NCBI GenBank assembly: GCA_016938235.1
Contig: JAFGVA010000107.1
Coordinates: 1 to 47,140, forward strand
DNA from: Bacteroidales bacterium
GTDB taxonomy: Bacteria > Bacteroidota > Bacteroidia > Bacteroidales > UBA10428
Reading direction: 5' to 3'
Length of the DNA stretch: 47,140 nt
Position 1 is the first letter of the stretch. Each line of letters begins with the position of its first letter. The notes beneath the pieces were generated by a model. The model was not told the DNA's origin, searched no databases, and worked only from the letters and a program-made list of their open reading frames with translations. This document shows, piece after piece, positions 26,778 to 36,599 of this stretch. A program made the position numbers and the translations under genes.

Positions 26778-29700
26778 ATGCTCCTTTGCGTCGAATTATG
26801 TCAGAGGGCGATTTTTTATAATACTTTTTAAAGATTCTGCTAAAATATTTTGGGTCGTTAAAGCCAATGGAATAGGCGACCTCGCTTATTTGCATTGTCC
26901 CTGACGATAAGAGTTCTATTGATTTTTTAAGCCTGTATGTATTAATAAATTCATTTGCCGATAGATTTGTTATTGCTTTTAGCTTACTATACAACTGGCT
27001 TCTGCTCACAAACATTTCTGATGCAAAATGGTCGACATCGAAAGCTGGATCAGTATAGTATTTCTTTACAATCTCATTGGCACGTTCATAAAACTTACTG
27101 TCGAGATGCGATATTTTCAATTCCTCAGGTTGAACATCTTCAAGTTTACTAAATTTGGCTTTAAGCTTGTTTCGGTTATCAATTAAGGCTTTGATTTTAG
27201 CAATTAGAATTTCAATACTAAAAGGTTTTGTAATATAGTCATCAGCGCCGGTTTCAAGTCCTTCAACCTGCTCTTCGGTTTTTGAGCGGGCGGTAAGCAA
27301 AATTATAGGAATATGACTGGTATAAAGGTTGTTCTTAATCTTTTTGCACAAATCTAAGCCACTTATTCCGGGCATCATAATGTCGCTAATAATAACCGAT
27401 GGCGACTTCTTTTTAGCCAACTCGTAACCCAGCTGGCCATCTTCGGCTTCAATAACTTGGTAGTATTGCGATAAGCTGGAACAAATAAAACTCCGCATGT
27501 CTTTATTATCCTCAATAACAAGTATAGTATTTATATCTTCATCCTGCTCGCTATATTCAATTTCAGCAGGTTCGGCAATCTGATCGGTTAATACAGCTAC
27601 TTTTTCCTTAATATTAGATTCAAATACCTGGCCGGTGGTATCTATTTCATGTACGGCAAAAACTTTTTTGCTCACAGGAATTTCTATCATGAATTCGCTA
27701 CCCTCGTTCAGAGCACTTTTTACATTTATAGTACCATACATAATTTCAACCAGGCTTTTTACCAGAGAAAGACCAATACCGGTGCCGGCTTTTTTATGTT
27801 TTTTCGATTCTGTTACCTGCAGAAATCTGTCGAATAATTTATCAAACTGTTTTGGGTCAATTCCTTCACCGGTATCTTTAACCGAAAGACAGAGGTAATC
27901 TGTTTCGTTTTTGGTTTTATTATATGCACTTAGTTTTATTGATTTACCCGGTGGGGTGAATTTGAAAGCATTTGACAAGAGGTTATATAAAACATTATCT
28001 AGTTTTTCTTTATCGATCCAGGCAGTTTTGTTAAGCGTAATTTCGTTGATATACTCTATATTGTTCTTTTCGGCTAGTTCTTCAAAAGAATTAAAGATAT
28101 CAAGCAGAAATGTTCTGGGCTCGGTAAGTTCTACCTGCAATGTTTGGTTTCCGGTTTCGGTTCGACGTATCTCCAATAACTGCCGGATTAAAATTAAGAG
28201 GCGGTGTGCATTGTTATGAATAAGGTGCAGCAGGTGGTGGGTTTCTTTATCATTTTTAAATTGATTAATCAGCCGCTCTAGTGGAGAGATTATTAAAGTA
28301 AGTGGTGTTTTAAACTCATGCGAAATGTTGGTAAAAAACTTTAATTGAAGTTGGTTGATTTCATTTACTTTCTGGTTTAAAAGTATAAGTTCATCTCTCT
28401 GTTTTGATATCTCATCGTTCTTAGCTTCAAGCTCTTCTTTCTGCTGTTCAATTTGCTCCTGGCGATGTTCAAGTTGATGATTGGTTTCAATCAGGTCGTT
28501 TGCTTGTTGTTCGAGAATTAGTTTTTGATCTTCAATTTTTTGAGTCCTTCTTTTTACCCTGTCTTCAAGAATTTTCTTCTGCGCAACTATCCTTCTTATT
28601 TGAAGCCAGATTATAAGACCTGTAAGAGCTAATAAAAAAAGAATAACACCAATTTTAAAGAATAATGTTTCCCAAAATGGGGGTGTTATAATAATTGTAA
28701 CTTTTGTAGGTTCGTTGTTCCAAATTCCATCGCTGTTTGATGCCTTAAGCAGAAAGGTATATGTGCCACCTCCCAGGTTGTTGTAATTAGCAAACCTTCT
28801 TTGGGCGGGCACATTAACCCAGTTTTTATCAATCCCCAACAGCATATACGAATAGTAAATCTTCTCGGGCAAATAATAGTCAAATGCAGAGAAATCAAAA
28901 GAAATATTATTGTCCTTATAACTCAAAAGAATGGTGTCAGAATTATATACGGGCTTATTTAAGACTAATTTTTTGTGATGAAACTCTCCGGGTTTAACTA
29001 CTTTGTTGAATATTTTAAGTTTGGTTATTCTGGGAGCGGGTGAATACGCATAGTCATATAGTTCATCGGGATTAAAATAATTAAGACCTTCAGTTCCTCC
29101 GAAATAAATAACACCGTTCATGTCTTTGTATGAAGCCGTCCAATAAAACTGATTATTTAAAAGGCCATCCTGCATAAAAAAATTCTTAAAACTTTTATTT
29201 GTAGGGTTTAACATAGATAAACCATAATCGGTACTCAGCCAGATGTTACTCTTATTGTCTTCTTCTATTCCATATATAACATTATTTGATAATCCATGAT
29301 TTACTGAAAAGTTCTCACTAATCAGCTTACCATTATTATTGATATTAACTTTTGCCAGGCCATTCCCATAGGTTCCAATCCATACATTGCCAATGGAATC
29401 TTCTAAAAATGAGATTATATAATCTCCGGGCAGCGATGCGCTGTCATTTGCATTGTGTTTATAGTATTGAAGGTTGCTAATAATATACTCATCGTCTTTT
29501 GTTGAGCGAATTGAACTTTGCGGAAAATGAAATAAACCATTTCGTGTTCCTATCCAGTAATACCCTTTGGAGTCGAGAAGAATGCAACCTATTTCGGTTA
29601 ACTCAGGTGATTGATTCTCCGAAGAAATCAGGGTGGTAAATTTTTTGGTTTTATATTCAAGCATTGATAATCCGCCCTGAGTACCAATAACCAAAAAGCC

Positions 29701-31125
29701 CCTGGGGTCGTTCACCAGCGAGGAAATAAAAATATCTACAGGGCTGTTCTGAAATTCTGAAGCATTTTCATCAACACGTTTTATATTAACCTTATTATTG
29801 TTTGTATTAATAGCGTTCAACCCGTTTCCCCAGGTTCCAACCCATAAATTGTTATCCGCACCTCTTAAAATACAGGTAATATAATTGCTGCTTATGCTTG
29901 CAGGATCGTAATTACTATTTATGAAATGCACGAACTTTTGATTTTTTAAATCCAAAAGGTTTAACCCGCCTCCTGCTGTTCCAATCCAGAGTTTATTTCC
30001 TTCTTTGTAAACTGAATTTACCGTGTTTTCATTTAAACTGTTAAGGTTATTCGGATCGTTGGTGTAAAACCTGAATGGATTTTGATAAACATTAAACTTG
30101 TTAATTCCTCCTTTTTCTGTCCCGATCCACACATTGCCGGTTGAATCGCAATATACAGTATTAATAAACTCATTATTAATTATAAAATTATCAGGACCTT
30201 TCTCCGGCATACTGTAGAATTGTTCTTTTAAAGGATCAAATGTTTGTAAGCCGCCTAATGTTGCAACCCAGATTTGTCCGGCCACATCCTGTTGTACTTT
30301 GTTAACAAAATTATGGGCCAGGGAATTAGGTTTTTGATTAATTGTATACTCCGAAAGTGATTCATTAACAGCGGAATAAAAAAAAAGGCCACTGTTGGTT
30401 GAGAAATACATGTTATTCTGTTTATCCTCAAAAATGTTATTTACAAAAGTCTGGTTGGGAAGCATAATATCAGGCGAAGAAATAAATTTGTTTGTTCCCG
30501 CATCCAGTATTAGTATACCTTCATTGGTTGCTGCATATAGTATCTTATTATTTGTCAGGTAAAGTGCGTTTACCTGGTTATTGCTGATAGTTCTGTTTTT
30601 TATACTGTAATGTTCCGAGATGGAATATGTGTTTTCGAAAAGTGTTAATTTGTAAATCCCGTTTTCATTAGTTGCAACCCAAACCGTATTCTCATAAGCT
30701 AAAATTGAACTTACTCTTCTGATAGGATCTCCCTTAAAACTTGTATCTGTAAATTGAGTAATTTGATCAGTAAAGTGATTGTAATATGAAAGGCCCCTGG
30801 CTGATCCAATCCACACCAATCCATTGCTACCGGCCGAAATGGAGCTTATTAAATTATCGGGGAGTGAATTGGTATATCCTTCTTCTGATTTAAACGATTC
30901 GAAAGAATATGCATCAAACCTGCAAATGCCATTGCTTGTTCCAAACCACATAAATCCAAACTGATCCTTTTCAATACAATTTATGGTATTTTGTGGTAAT
31001 CCGTCTTCAATGAGTATATACTGAAACCGATATGTTAGGTTTTTCTGGCCTTGTGCATTTTGTGAAAATACTGACAATCCAATAACCAAAGAAAAGAATA
31101 GAACTTTTATGCCTGATATAGTCAT
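26776..31125 (-). CDS. Hybrid two-component system (HTCS) regulator of the arabinan locus
   Basis: A 1449-residue one-protein sensor and regulator. A signal peptide is followed by a two-bladed periplasmic sensor of Reg_prop propeller repeats (about 30-720; many W-(I/V)-G-T turns such as FMWFGTSNGICRFD) and a Y_Y_Y domain (about 745-815). A transmembrane helix lies near 825-848 and a coiled coil near 850-925. The HisKA domain carries His936 in NISHEFKTP, the HATPase has GTGIGLSLVKSLV, the receiver has Asp1248 in ISDIMMPG, and an AraC-type helix-turn-helix occupies the last 100 residues. In Bacteroidota, HTCS proteins bind oligosaccharides in the periplasm and activate the adjacent glycan locus. 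Its divergent position next to the SusC/SusD/GH43 operon indicates control of that operon, probably by arabino-oligosaccharides. Confidence 0.95.
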   Translation of the reverse strand: MTISGIKVLFFSLVIGLSVFSQNAQGQKNLTYRFQYILIEDGLPQNTINCIEKDQFGFMWFGTSNGICRFDAYSFESFKSEEGYTNSLPDNLISSISAGSNGLVWIGSARGLSYYNHFTDQITQFTDTSFKGDPIRRVSSILAYENTVWVATNENGIYKLTLFENTYSISEHYSIKNRTISNNQVNALYLTNNKILYAATNEGILILDAGTNKFISSPDIMLPNQTFVNNIFEDKQNNMYFSTNSGLFFYSAVNESLSEYTINQKPNSLAHNFVNKVQQDVAGQIWVATLGGLQTFDPLKEQFYSMPEKGPDNFIINNEFINTVYCDSTGNVWIGTEKGGINKFNVYQNPFRFYTNDPNNLNSLNENTVNSVYKEGNKLWIGTAGGGLNLLDLKNQKFVHFINSNYDPASISSNYITCILRGADNNLWVGTWGNGLNAINTNNNKVNIKRVDENASEFQNSPVDIFISSLVNDPRGFLVIGTQGGLSMLEYKTKKFTTLISSENQSPELTEIGCILLDSKGYYWIGTRNGLFHFPQSSIRSTKDDEYIISNLQYYKHNANDSASLPGDYIISFLEDSIGNVWIGTYGNGLAKVNINNNGKLISENFSVNHGLSNNVIYGIEEDNKSNIWLSTDYGLSMLNPTNKSFKNFFMQDGLLNNQFYWTASYKDMNGVIYFGGTEGLNYFNPDELYDYAYSPAPRITKLKIFNKVVKPGEFHHKKLVLNKPVYNSDTILLSYKDNNISFDFSAFDYYLPEKIYYSYMLLGIDKNWVNVPAQRRFANYNNLGGGTYTFLLKASNSDGIWNNEPTKVTIIITPPFWETLFFKIGVILFLLALTGLIIWLQIRRIVAQKKILEDRVKRRTQKIEDQKLILEQQANDLIETNHQLEHRQEQIEQQKEELEAKNDEISKQRDELILLNQKVNEINQLQLKFFTNISHEFKTPLTLIISPLERLINQFKNDKETHHLLHLIHNNAHRLLILIRQLLEIRRTETGNQTLQVELTEPRTFLLDIFNSFEELAEKNNIEYINEITLNKTAWIDKEKLDNVLYNLLSNAFKFTPPGKSIKLSAYNKTKNETDYLCLSVKDTGEGIDPKQFDKLFDRFLQVTESKKHKKAGTGIGLSLVKSLVEIMYGTINVKSALNEGSEFMIEIPVSKKVFAVHEIDTTGQVFESNIKEKVAVLTDQIAEPAEIEYSEQDEDINTILVIEDNKDMRSFICSSLSQYYQVIEAEDGQLGYELAKKKSPSVIISDIMMPGISGLDLCKKIKNNLYTSHIPIILLTARSKTEEQVEGLETGADDYITKPFSIEILIAKIKALIDNRNKLKAKFSKLEDVQPEELKISHLDSKFYERANEIVKKYYTDPAFDVDHFASEMFVSRSQLYSKLKAITNLSANEFINTYRLKKSIELLSSGTMQISEVAYSIGFNDPKYFSRIFKKYYKKSPSDIIRRKGA

Positions 31126-31620
31126 ACCTGGTTTTTACTATGACGCATGAGAAACAAATTTATAAGACTTTTGGAATAATCATGCCAGAATCGTAAGGTT
31201 AATTAGGCTCTGTTTTATAAATAATATTAAAGCTTTGTTCATTGGTTTTAGCAATCTAAGTAATCAAAAAAGTTTATAAAGAAATATTATCGAAATAATA
31301 AAATCAAATGCTCAGGGCTAAATTGAATATTTGTCCAACCTTTCTGAATAATTAGCCACCTATTAGAATGCAGGGTGCTGTATTGTTCTAGGGGTTACAG
31401 GGGTGTTGGTATAATGCACTGGTGTTGTTTTAGTGTTGTTTAATATCACTTTCGATATATTGATTATTTGTCCGCAATGAAAAAACGATAGTCCACCGCA
31501 ATACTACCTGCAGATTGTACTTTTATGCCAGGTTTTAAAACTAATTTGCCTATGCGGGCTAAAAAATGATAAGCCTGAAAAACCATTTTTTATAACCTGA
31601 TTTTATTAATTCCTTAACTT
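31126..31620. promoter_or_regulatory. Divergent control region between HTCS and arabinan operon
   Basis: No gene was found in these 495 bp. The region must hold both promoters and the HTCS operator. GTGTTG occurs three times on the plus strand (31403, 31422, 31433; spacings 19 and 11). TATTTGTCC occurs twice (31328-31336 and 31465-31473). No perfect TAnnTTTG -7 box was found. These repeats are candidates only. About 150 bp or more lies between them and the start codon, leaving room for a leader. Confidence 0.4.
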
Positions 31621-33342
31621 ATGAAAAGATTTAATTTTATGAAAACAGCTAAACTGATGATTTGCACTTTGTGCACAGCAGTTTTAGCAGCATTAGTCTT
31701 TGTTGGGTGCGAGAAGTTGGACCCATATTCAATTGATGCGCCTTCTGACCTGCAAAACAGGATTGATTCAATAGAAGCTGCAAAAGCAGGTGCTGCAACA
31801 GGTGACACTACTTACCTCAGCATTGCTACAGCGATAGTCGGGCCTGAAGATAACAGTGCCGGCTGGTGGGCTTACTTTTCTGATTACTTCACAATTCCTG
31901 CAAATAAATTATTGGTTTTGGAGTATGTTAACCATGGTACTGGTGTTAACAACTGGAACAACTGGAATCTTGCCATTGTAAATGTTGCTGACCGTGATGC
32001 CGACAACTATTCAGAATACTTTGTTCTCCGTTCCGATGCTTATGGCTGGGGTAACGATGATTTTGATCTGGCCATGATCTCTCAAAACTATCCCGACATC
32101 GACGGAGATGAAGATATTTGGAACGACTTCCGTTCTATCATTCAAGGCGCTTATGTTACACTCAAAATTGATCACTCTGTTACCGGTAATGTTTTTGTAA
32201 CAGCCACTGCAGTTGGAACAGATGGTACCAAAATAGAAATGACATATCAACAACCGGTTTCTGCCACTGAAGATATCGTAGCTTTCTTAATATGCGATGG
32301 TAGCTATTTCGAAATGAAAAATGCATACCTTATCCCTTCTATAATGACTGCTGTAGATGACGTAAATCCGGTTTCAATTACTGTTGAAGGAATACCTCCT
32401 TTTGTTGAAATAGGTGACACAAACTTCTGGGGTGATGCTGTTGCTACTGTTACTTTCGCTGATGGTTCTTCTTCTGAAGTTGATAGTGCAGATTTGTCTT
32501 TTTTAGTCGTTCCAGATATGACTACTCTCGGAGAAAAGATAGTTAGTGTGGCTTATAGTAAATCAAAGCAAGGTGAATACACCCAGGCTGTATCAACTTT
32601 CTACATGTTAGAAGTTGTTAATTCAGTTTCAAGTATAGAGATTACAACTTTACCAGACATAACTGAATACTATTTCTACAACGATACCAGTGGTGTCATA
32701 TTAGATATCACAGGATTGGTCGTAACCGCCACATATTCCGATGGTACAACAGGAGTCATAGCAAACAATGCTCTTGAGTTTGGCGAGATTCCTGCTGTGG
32801 AAGGTGCTCAGGCAGCTGTTATTTCTTATGATGGTGCAACAAGCACTGTAACTGCAAATTGTCCGGTTACTCTTGTAAGAGGTATAAGTCAGGTTGGAGC
32901 CAGTGACTTCACTACTGGTTGGTGGTCAGAATTTTCTTCTAACTATGCAGTAGCATCAGGTTCAAGCACCACACTAACAATGTACTGTTACTCCAACGAG
33001 GTTAACAACTGGAACAGTCCTTGTGTAATTCTGCGCAAAGCTGATGCAACCGAAAATGCAGTAGTACGCATGGACAACTTCGGATGGGGCGATGGTTATG
33101 TCACAGCTGCCCTTTCAAATGACTGGAATTGGGATACATTCACCCCAAATATTAATGGCTCTAAGGTTGTTGTCACAGTAACAAACAATGGTGATAATTC
33201 TGCTGATATACATTACGATGTTACATACAACAACGGCGAAGCGCACTTTCAGCTTTATGAAGGAATAACTGTAGAAAGTGCTGATTTGAATTATGCACTT
33301 GTGTGTGAAGGATCCTATCTCGTAATTGTTAATAATGAATAA
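31621..33342 (+). CDS. Surface glycan-binding-type lipoprotein with duplicated binding domain
   Basis: A 573-residue lipoprotein (lipobox VFVGC, Cys30). Two copies of one domain flank two Ig-like domains. Copy one (about 75-240) contains GWWAYFSDYFTIP, NNWNNWN and AYGWGNDDF; copy two (about 425-573) contains GWWSEFSSNYAV, NNWNSP and FGWGDGY. The shared Trp-rich motifs suggest a jelly-roll carbohydrate-binding fold, with aromatics available for stacking on sugar. The middle (about 245-420) has two Ig-like repeats of the bacterial kind (VTFADGSSSEV, ATYSDGTTGV). It is the first gene of the operon, whereas surface glycan-binding proteins usually follow susD. It probably captures arabinan at the cell surface. 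The role is inferred from context; no characterised family was recognised. Confidence 0.8.
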   Translation: MKRFNFMKTAKLMICTLCTAVLAALVFVGCEKLDPYSIDAPSDLQNRIDSIEAAKAGAATGDTTYLSIATAIVGPEDNSAGWWAYFSDYFTIPANKLLVLEYVNHGTGVNNWNNWNLAIVNVADRDADNYSEYFVLRSDAYGWGNDDFDLAMISQNYPDIDGDEDIWNDFRSIIQGAYVTLKIDHSVTGNVFVTATAVGTDGTKIEMTYQQPVSATEDIVAFLICDGSYFEMKNAYLIPSIMTAVDDVNPVSITVEGIPPFVEIGDTNFWGDAVATVTFADGSSSEVDSADLSFLVVPDMTTLGEKIVSVAYSKSKQGEYTQAVSTFYMLEVVNSVSSIEITTLPDITEYYFYNDTSGVILDITGLVVTATYSDGTTGVIANNALEFGEIPAVEGAQAAVISYDGATSTVTANCPVTLVRGISQVGASDFTTGWWSEFSSNYAVASGSSTTLTMYCYSNEVNNWNSPCVILRKADATENAVVRMDNFGWGDGYVTAALSNDWNWDTFTPNINGSKVVVTVTNNGDNSADIHYDVTYNNGEAHFQLYEGITVESADLNYALVCEGSYLVIVNNE

Positions 33343-33343
33343 G

Positions 33344-36300
33344 ATGAAAAATAGTTATATTATGAAAAGACTGCTTAGCAGGACTATTGTAGTTCTCTCT
33401 ATCATATTGAGTGCAAACACAATGCATGCACAATCTGTCACTGTTACAGGTATAGTTACAGATGCCACTGACAATAGTGCTTTAACCGGCGTAAACGTTG
33501 TAGTACAGGGTACCCAAACAGGTGCGGTTACCAATATAGATGGTCACTACAGCATTCATGTTGAAGTTGGGAAAGTACTGGAATTCTCTATGATTGGGTA
33601 TCTTCCGGAAAAAGTTGAGGTAACAACTCAAACTGAAATTAATATAATCTTAACACAAGATATTGCCCAATTAGACGAGGTAGTCGTAATTGGTTATGGA
33701 ACGCAACGAAAGGTTGATCTTACTGGTTCAGTTGCTGTTGTCGATGCTGAAGAGATGAAAAAAGTATCGCACTCAAACATCTCAACCATGCTCGAAGGAA
33801 AAGTTGCCGGTGTTCAGATTACAAGCGACGGACAACCTGGAGCAGACCCAACAGTGCGTATTCGTGGACTTAGTACATTCGGTAACTCCAATCCACTTTA
33901 TATTATCGATGGAGTACCAATGGGAACAACTATTCGCGACTTTTCACCAAACGATATTGCAACAATACAGGTACTTAAAGATGCTTCTGCTGCTGCTATT
34001 TATGGTTCACGGGCTGCTAACGGCGTAGTTATTATTACCACAAAGCAAGGCATAAAGAATCAGGCCATGAAGATTGACTACAAAGGCTACTTTGGTTTCG
34101 ACCAGGTGAAGAAAGGTGTATATGAAGTTATGGATGCTGAACAATATGGTGAATATATCACTGAGGCATTCGGTAACAATAACCAACCTGTTCCTTCAGG
34201 ATACGATCCTGCAAGCGAAAATTATTTGTACTCAACCGATGGTACAGCAAAAGTTAATACAAATTGGTACGATGAGGCATTTAAAACAGGTACCCGTCAG
34301 AACCAAAACATCAATGTATCAGGAGGAGGCGAAAATAATACCTACAACATTGCTCTTGACTATTTTAGCCAGGAAGGAACAATTGAAGGTGCCGGTCCTA
34401 ACTTCGATCGTTATACTGCCCGCATCAACAATACCATGGATGTTAAGTTTATTAAAATTAAAACGAACATCGTGTATAGCCACAGCGATCAGGATAATAT
34501 GGCTCTCAGTAACGCTAACGAATATGTTCAGGGACTTTATGGTGCTCAATATCCTGTAATGGCTTCGGCTCTTATTACACCTCCAACAATTATGGCATAC
34601 GATGAATCGACCTGGGTTCTGGACGACAAAATTTCAGCGGCATCAGATTATCAATATGATTCTTACGGTTATGGTACCTATTATGATGATGTTCATGGAG
34701 ATTTGCGGGTAACGAATGTTCTGCTTACCAATAATCTATTGGAGAGAAATGTGAAGGTTGACCGTCTTGTAGCTTCAGGTTCTGCGGTTGTTGACTTTCT
34801 GGATATGGTTGGCCTCGAGAACGGAAATCATAAGTTAAATTACAACCTTAATCTGTCGTTTAACAAGACTTTTGCAAAGGATTTTACTTTTGTGCCTGCG
34901 TTTATACAGAGTACAACTAACTACTTGTCGAAGAACAATGAAACACTTGAACAGCGTTACCGAAACTATACCGATGCTCTTATCGAAAACTATATAAATT
35001 ACGATGGTAAATTCGGGCTGAATCACATCAATGTGGTGGTTGGTCATACTTTTGAGCGCGATCTCACTCACGAATTATATGGTAAAGGTGTTACCATGCC
35101 AGAACCATACTATCTGCAGGTAAACAACGCAGAAGATAGAGATGCCTCTTCCAATGAAAGCGAACGCGTATTGGAATCGTTTATCGGTCGCCTAATTTAC
35201 GATTTCGATGAGAAATACCTTCTTACAGCAACAGTGCGTAAGGATGGTTCCAGCCGTCTTTCTCCAAAAGACGAAGATTTAGGTTTTTTCTATATGGGGA
35301 ATGATGATAATTATGACTTCTTCCCTTCTGTATCGGCAGGTTGGCGTATTGACCGCGAAAGCTTTTTCTCTGTGTCAGAATCGCTTATCAGTCTGCTCAA
35401 GCTTCGTGGTAGCTATGGTGTTCTTGGTAATACTTCGAACCTTGGCAATTATGATTACATGGCTGGTATGGCGAGACTTGACTACACATATAGCTTTGGG
35501 AATAATAAGGTGAACGGCTCATCCGTATCAAACTATGTAAACACAGCACTTAGGTGGGAAAAAAAGAAAACTGTTGACCTTGGTTTAGACCTTGCCATGC
35601 TTAATAATAAATTGGAGTTTAATTTCGACTGGTATCAGTCAACAGCAGACGGGCTTCATTATGATGTAGCTGTTCCGGCCGAAGCAGGTGTTACTAACAC
35701 TACTGTAAAGATGAATGCCGCAACAATAGTAAACTCAGGTCTTGAGTTCCTGCTTGCATATCGCAATTATGATGGCGAACTTAAATATGAGGTTTCTGCA
35801 AACTTTTCTACTCTTAGTAATGAGGTAACAAAGTTGGGCGTTTCAGGCGAACCCCGCAACGATGGCAATTCCCGCACAGAGGTGGGTAGCGAAGTTGGTC
35901 AGTTCTATGGCTTGGTTTCCGATGGTATTTTCCAGTCGCAAGCTGAAATAGATAACCATTCAAACGACGAAGGCGGATTAGTCACTCAAAATGGAGCACA
36001 ACCAGGCGATGTAAGATACAAAGACATAAACAACGATGGTGAGATTACCCTCGAAGGTGACCGGGAATTCCTGGGCAGCGGTTTACCAAATTTTAGTTAT
36101 GGCTTGAATGCACGTGTTGAATATAGAGGAATCGACTTGAGTATATCGACATATGGAGCTGCAGGTTTCGATGCTGTAGATTTTGTGGATGTTACATTGC
36201 GCAGCTCATACGGAGCACTTAACAAAGACGTTGAACTTTTGAATGCCTGGACACCGGAGAACACAAATACCGACATACCTCGCGTAGCATTCAAACCTGA

Positions 36301-36580
36301 TGGTGATATTACCAACGATATGTTCAGCGATCGTTTCCTGCAAAATGCAACCTATCTGAAAATTGCTAACATTGAATTGGGCTATAACTTACCTGACGAA
36401 TGGTTTGGTGGCTATATAAGTGGACTTCGTGTATACGCATCAGGTCAGAATTTAATCACTTTGTCAGCATACAAAGGTTACAACGTAGACTTTGCTGGAG
36501 GTACATTCACTCCCGGTTACAACTATGCTTCGTATCCAACACCACGAACTATAATGTTCGGATTAAACGTCTCATTTTAA
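33344..36580 (+). CDS. SusC-like TonB-dependent outer-membrane transporter
   Basis: A protein of about 1078 residues. The start at ATG 33344 follows the previous stop by one base; ATG 33362 (MKRLLSRTIVVLS) is an alternative, and an upstream TTG at 33326 is unlikely. After the signal peptide ending at MHAQ, a carboxypeptidase-like regulatory domain (about 30-105, GIVTDATDNSALTGVNVVV) precedes the plug, which starts with DEVVVIGYGTQRKVDLTGSV. The plug also contains NPLYIIDGVPMG and ASAAAIYGSRAANGVVIITT. The rest is the 22-strand barrel, ending GLNVSF. It imports oligosaccharides using TonB energy and pairs with the SusD protein 19 bp downstream. Substrate (arabino-oligosaccharide) is inferred from the operon. 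Confidence 0.95.
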   Translation: MKNSYIMKRLLSRTIVVLSIILSANTMHAQSVTVTGIVTDATDNSALTGVNVVVQGTQTGAVTNIDGHYSIHVEVGKVLEFSMIGYLPEKVEVTTQTEINIILTQDIAQLDEVVVIGYGTQRKVDLTGSVAVVDAEEMKKVSHSNISTMLEGKVAGVQITSDGQPGADPTVRIRGLSTFGNSNPLYIIDGVPMGTTIRDFSPNDIATIQVLKDASAAAIYGSRAANGVVIITTKQGIKNQAMKIDYKGYFGFDQVKKGVYEVMDAEQYGEYITEAFGNNNQPVPSGYDPASENYLYSTDGTAKVNTNWYDEAFKTGTRQNQNINVSGGGENNTYNIALDYFSQEGTIEGAGPNFDRYTARINNTMDVKFIKIKTNIVYSHSDQDNMALSNANEYVQGLYGAQYPVMASALITPPTIMAYDESTWVLDDKISAASDYQYDSYGYGTYYDDVHGDLRVTNVLLTNNLLERNVKVDRLVASGSAVVDFLDMVGLENGNHKLNYNLNLSFNKTFAKDFTFVPAFIQSTTNYLSKNNETLEQRYRNYTDALIENYINYDGKFGLNHINVVVGHTFERDLTHELYGKGVTMPEPYYLQVNNAEDRDASSNESERVLESFIGRLIYDFDEKYLLTATVRKDGSSRLSPKDEDLGFFYMGNDDNYDFFPSVSAGWRIDRESFFSVSESLISLLKLRGSYGVLGNTSNLGNYDYMAGMARLDYTYSFGNNKVNGSSVSNYVNTALRWEKKKTVDLGLDLAMLNNKLEFNFDWYQSTADGLHYDVAVPAEAGVTNTTVKMNAATIVNSGLEFLLAYRNYDGELKYEVSANFSTLSNEVTKLGVSGEPRNDGNSRTEVGSEVGQFYGLVSDGIFQSQAEIDNHSNDEGGLVTQNGAQPGDVRYKDINNDGEITLEGDREFLGSGLPNFSYGLNARVEYRGIDLSISTYGAAGFDAVDFVDVTLRSSYGALNKDVELLNAWTPENTNTDIPRVAFKPDGDITNDMFSDRFLQNATYLKIANIELGYNLPDEWFGGYISGLRVYASGQNLITLSAYKGYNVDFAGGTFTPGYNYASYPTPRTIMFGLNVSF

Positions 36581-36599
36581 CAATATAATTTAAAAAATT

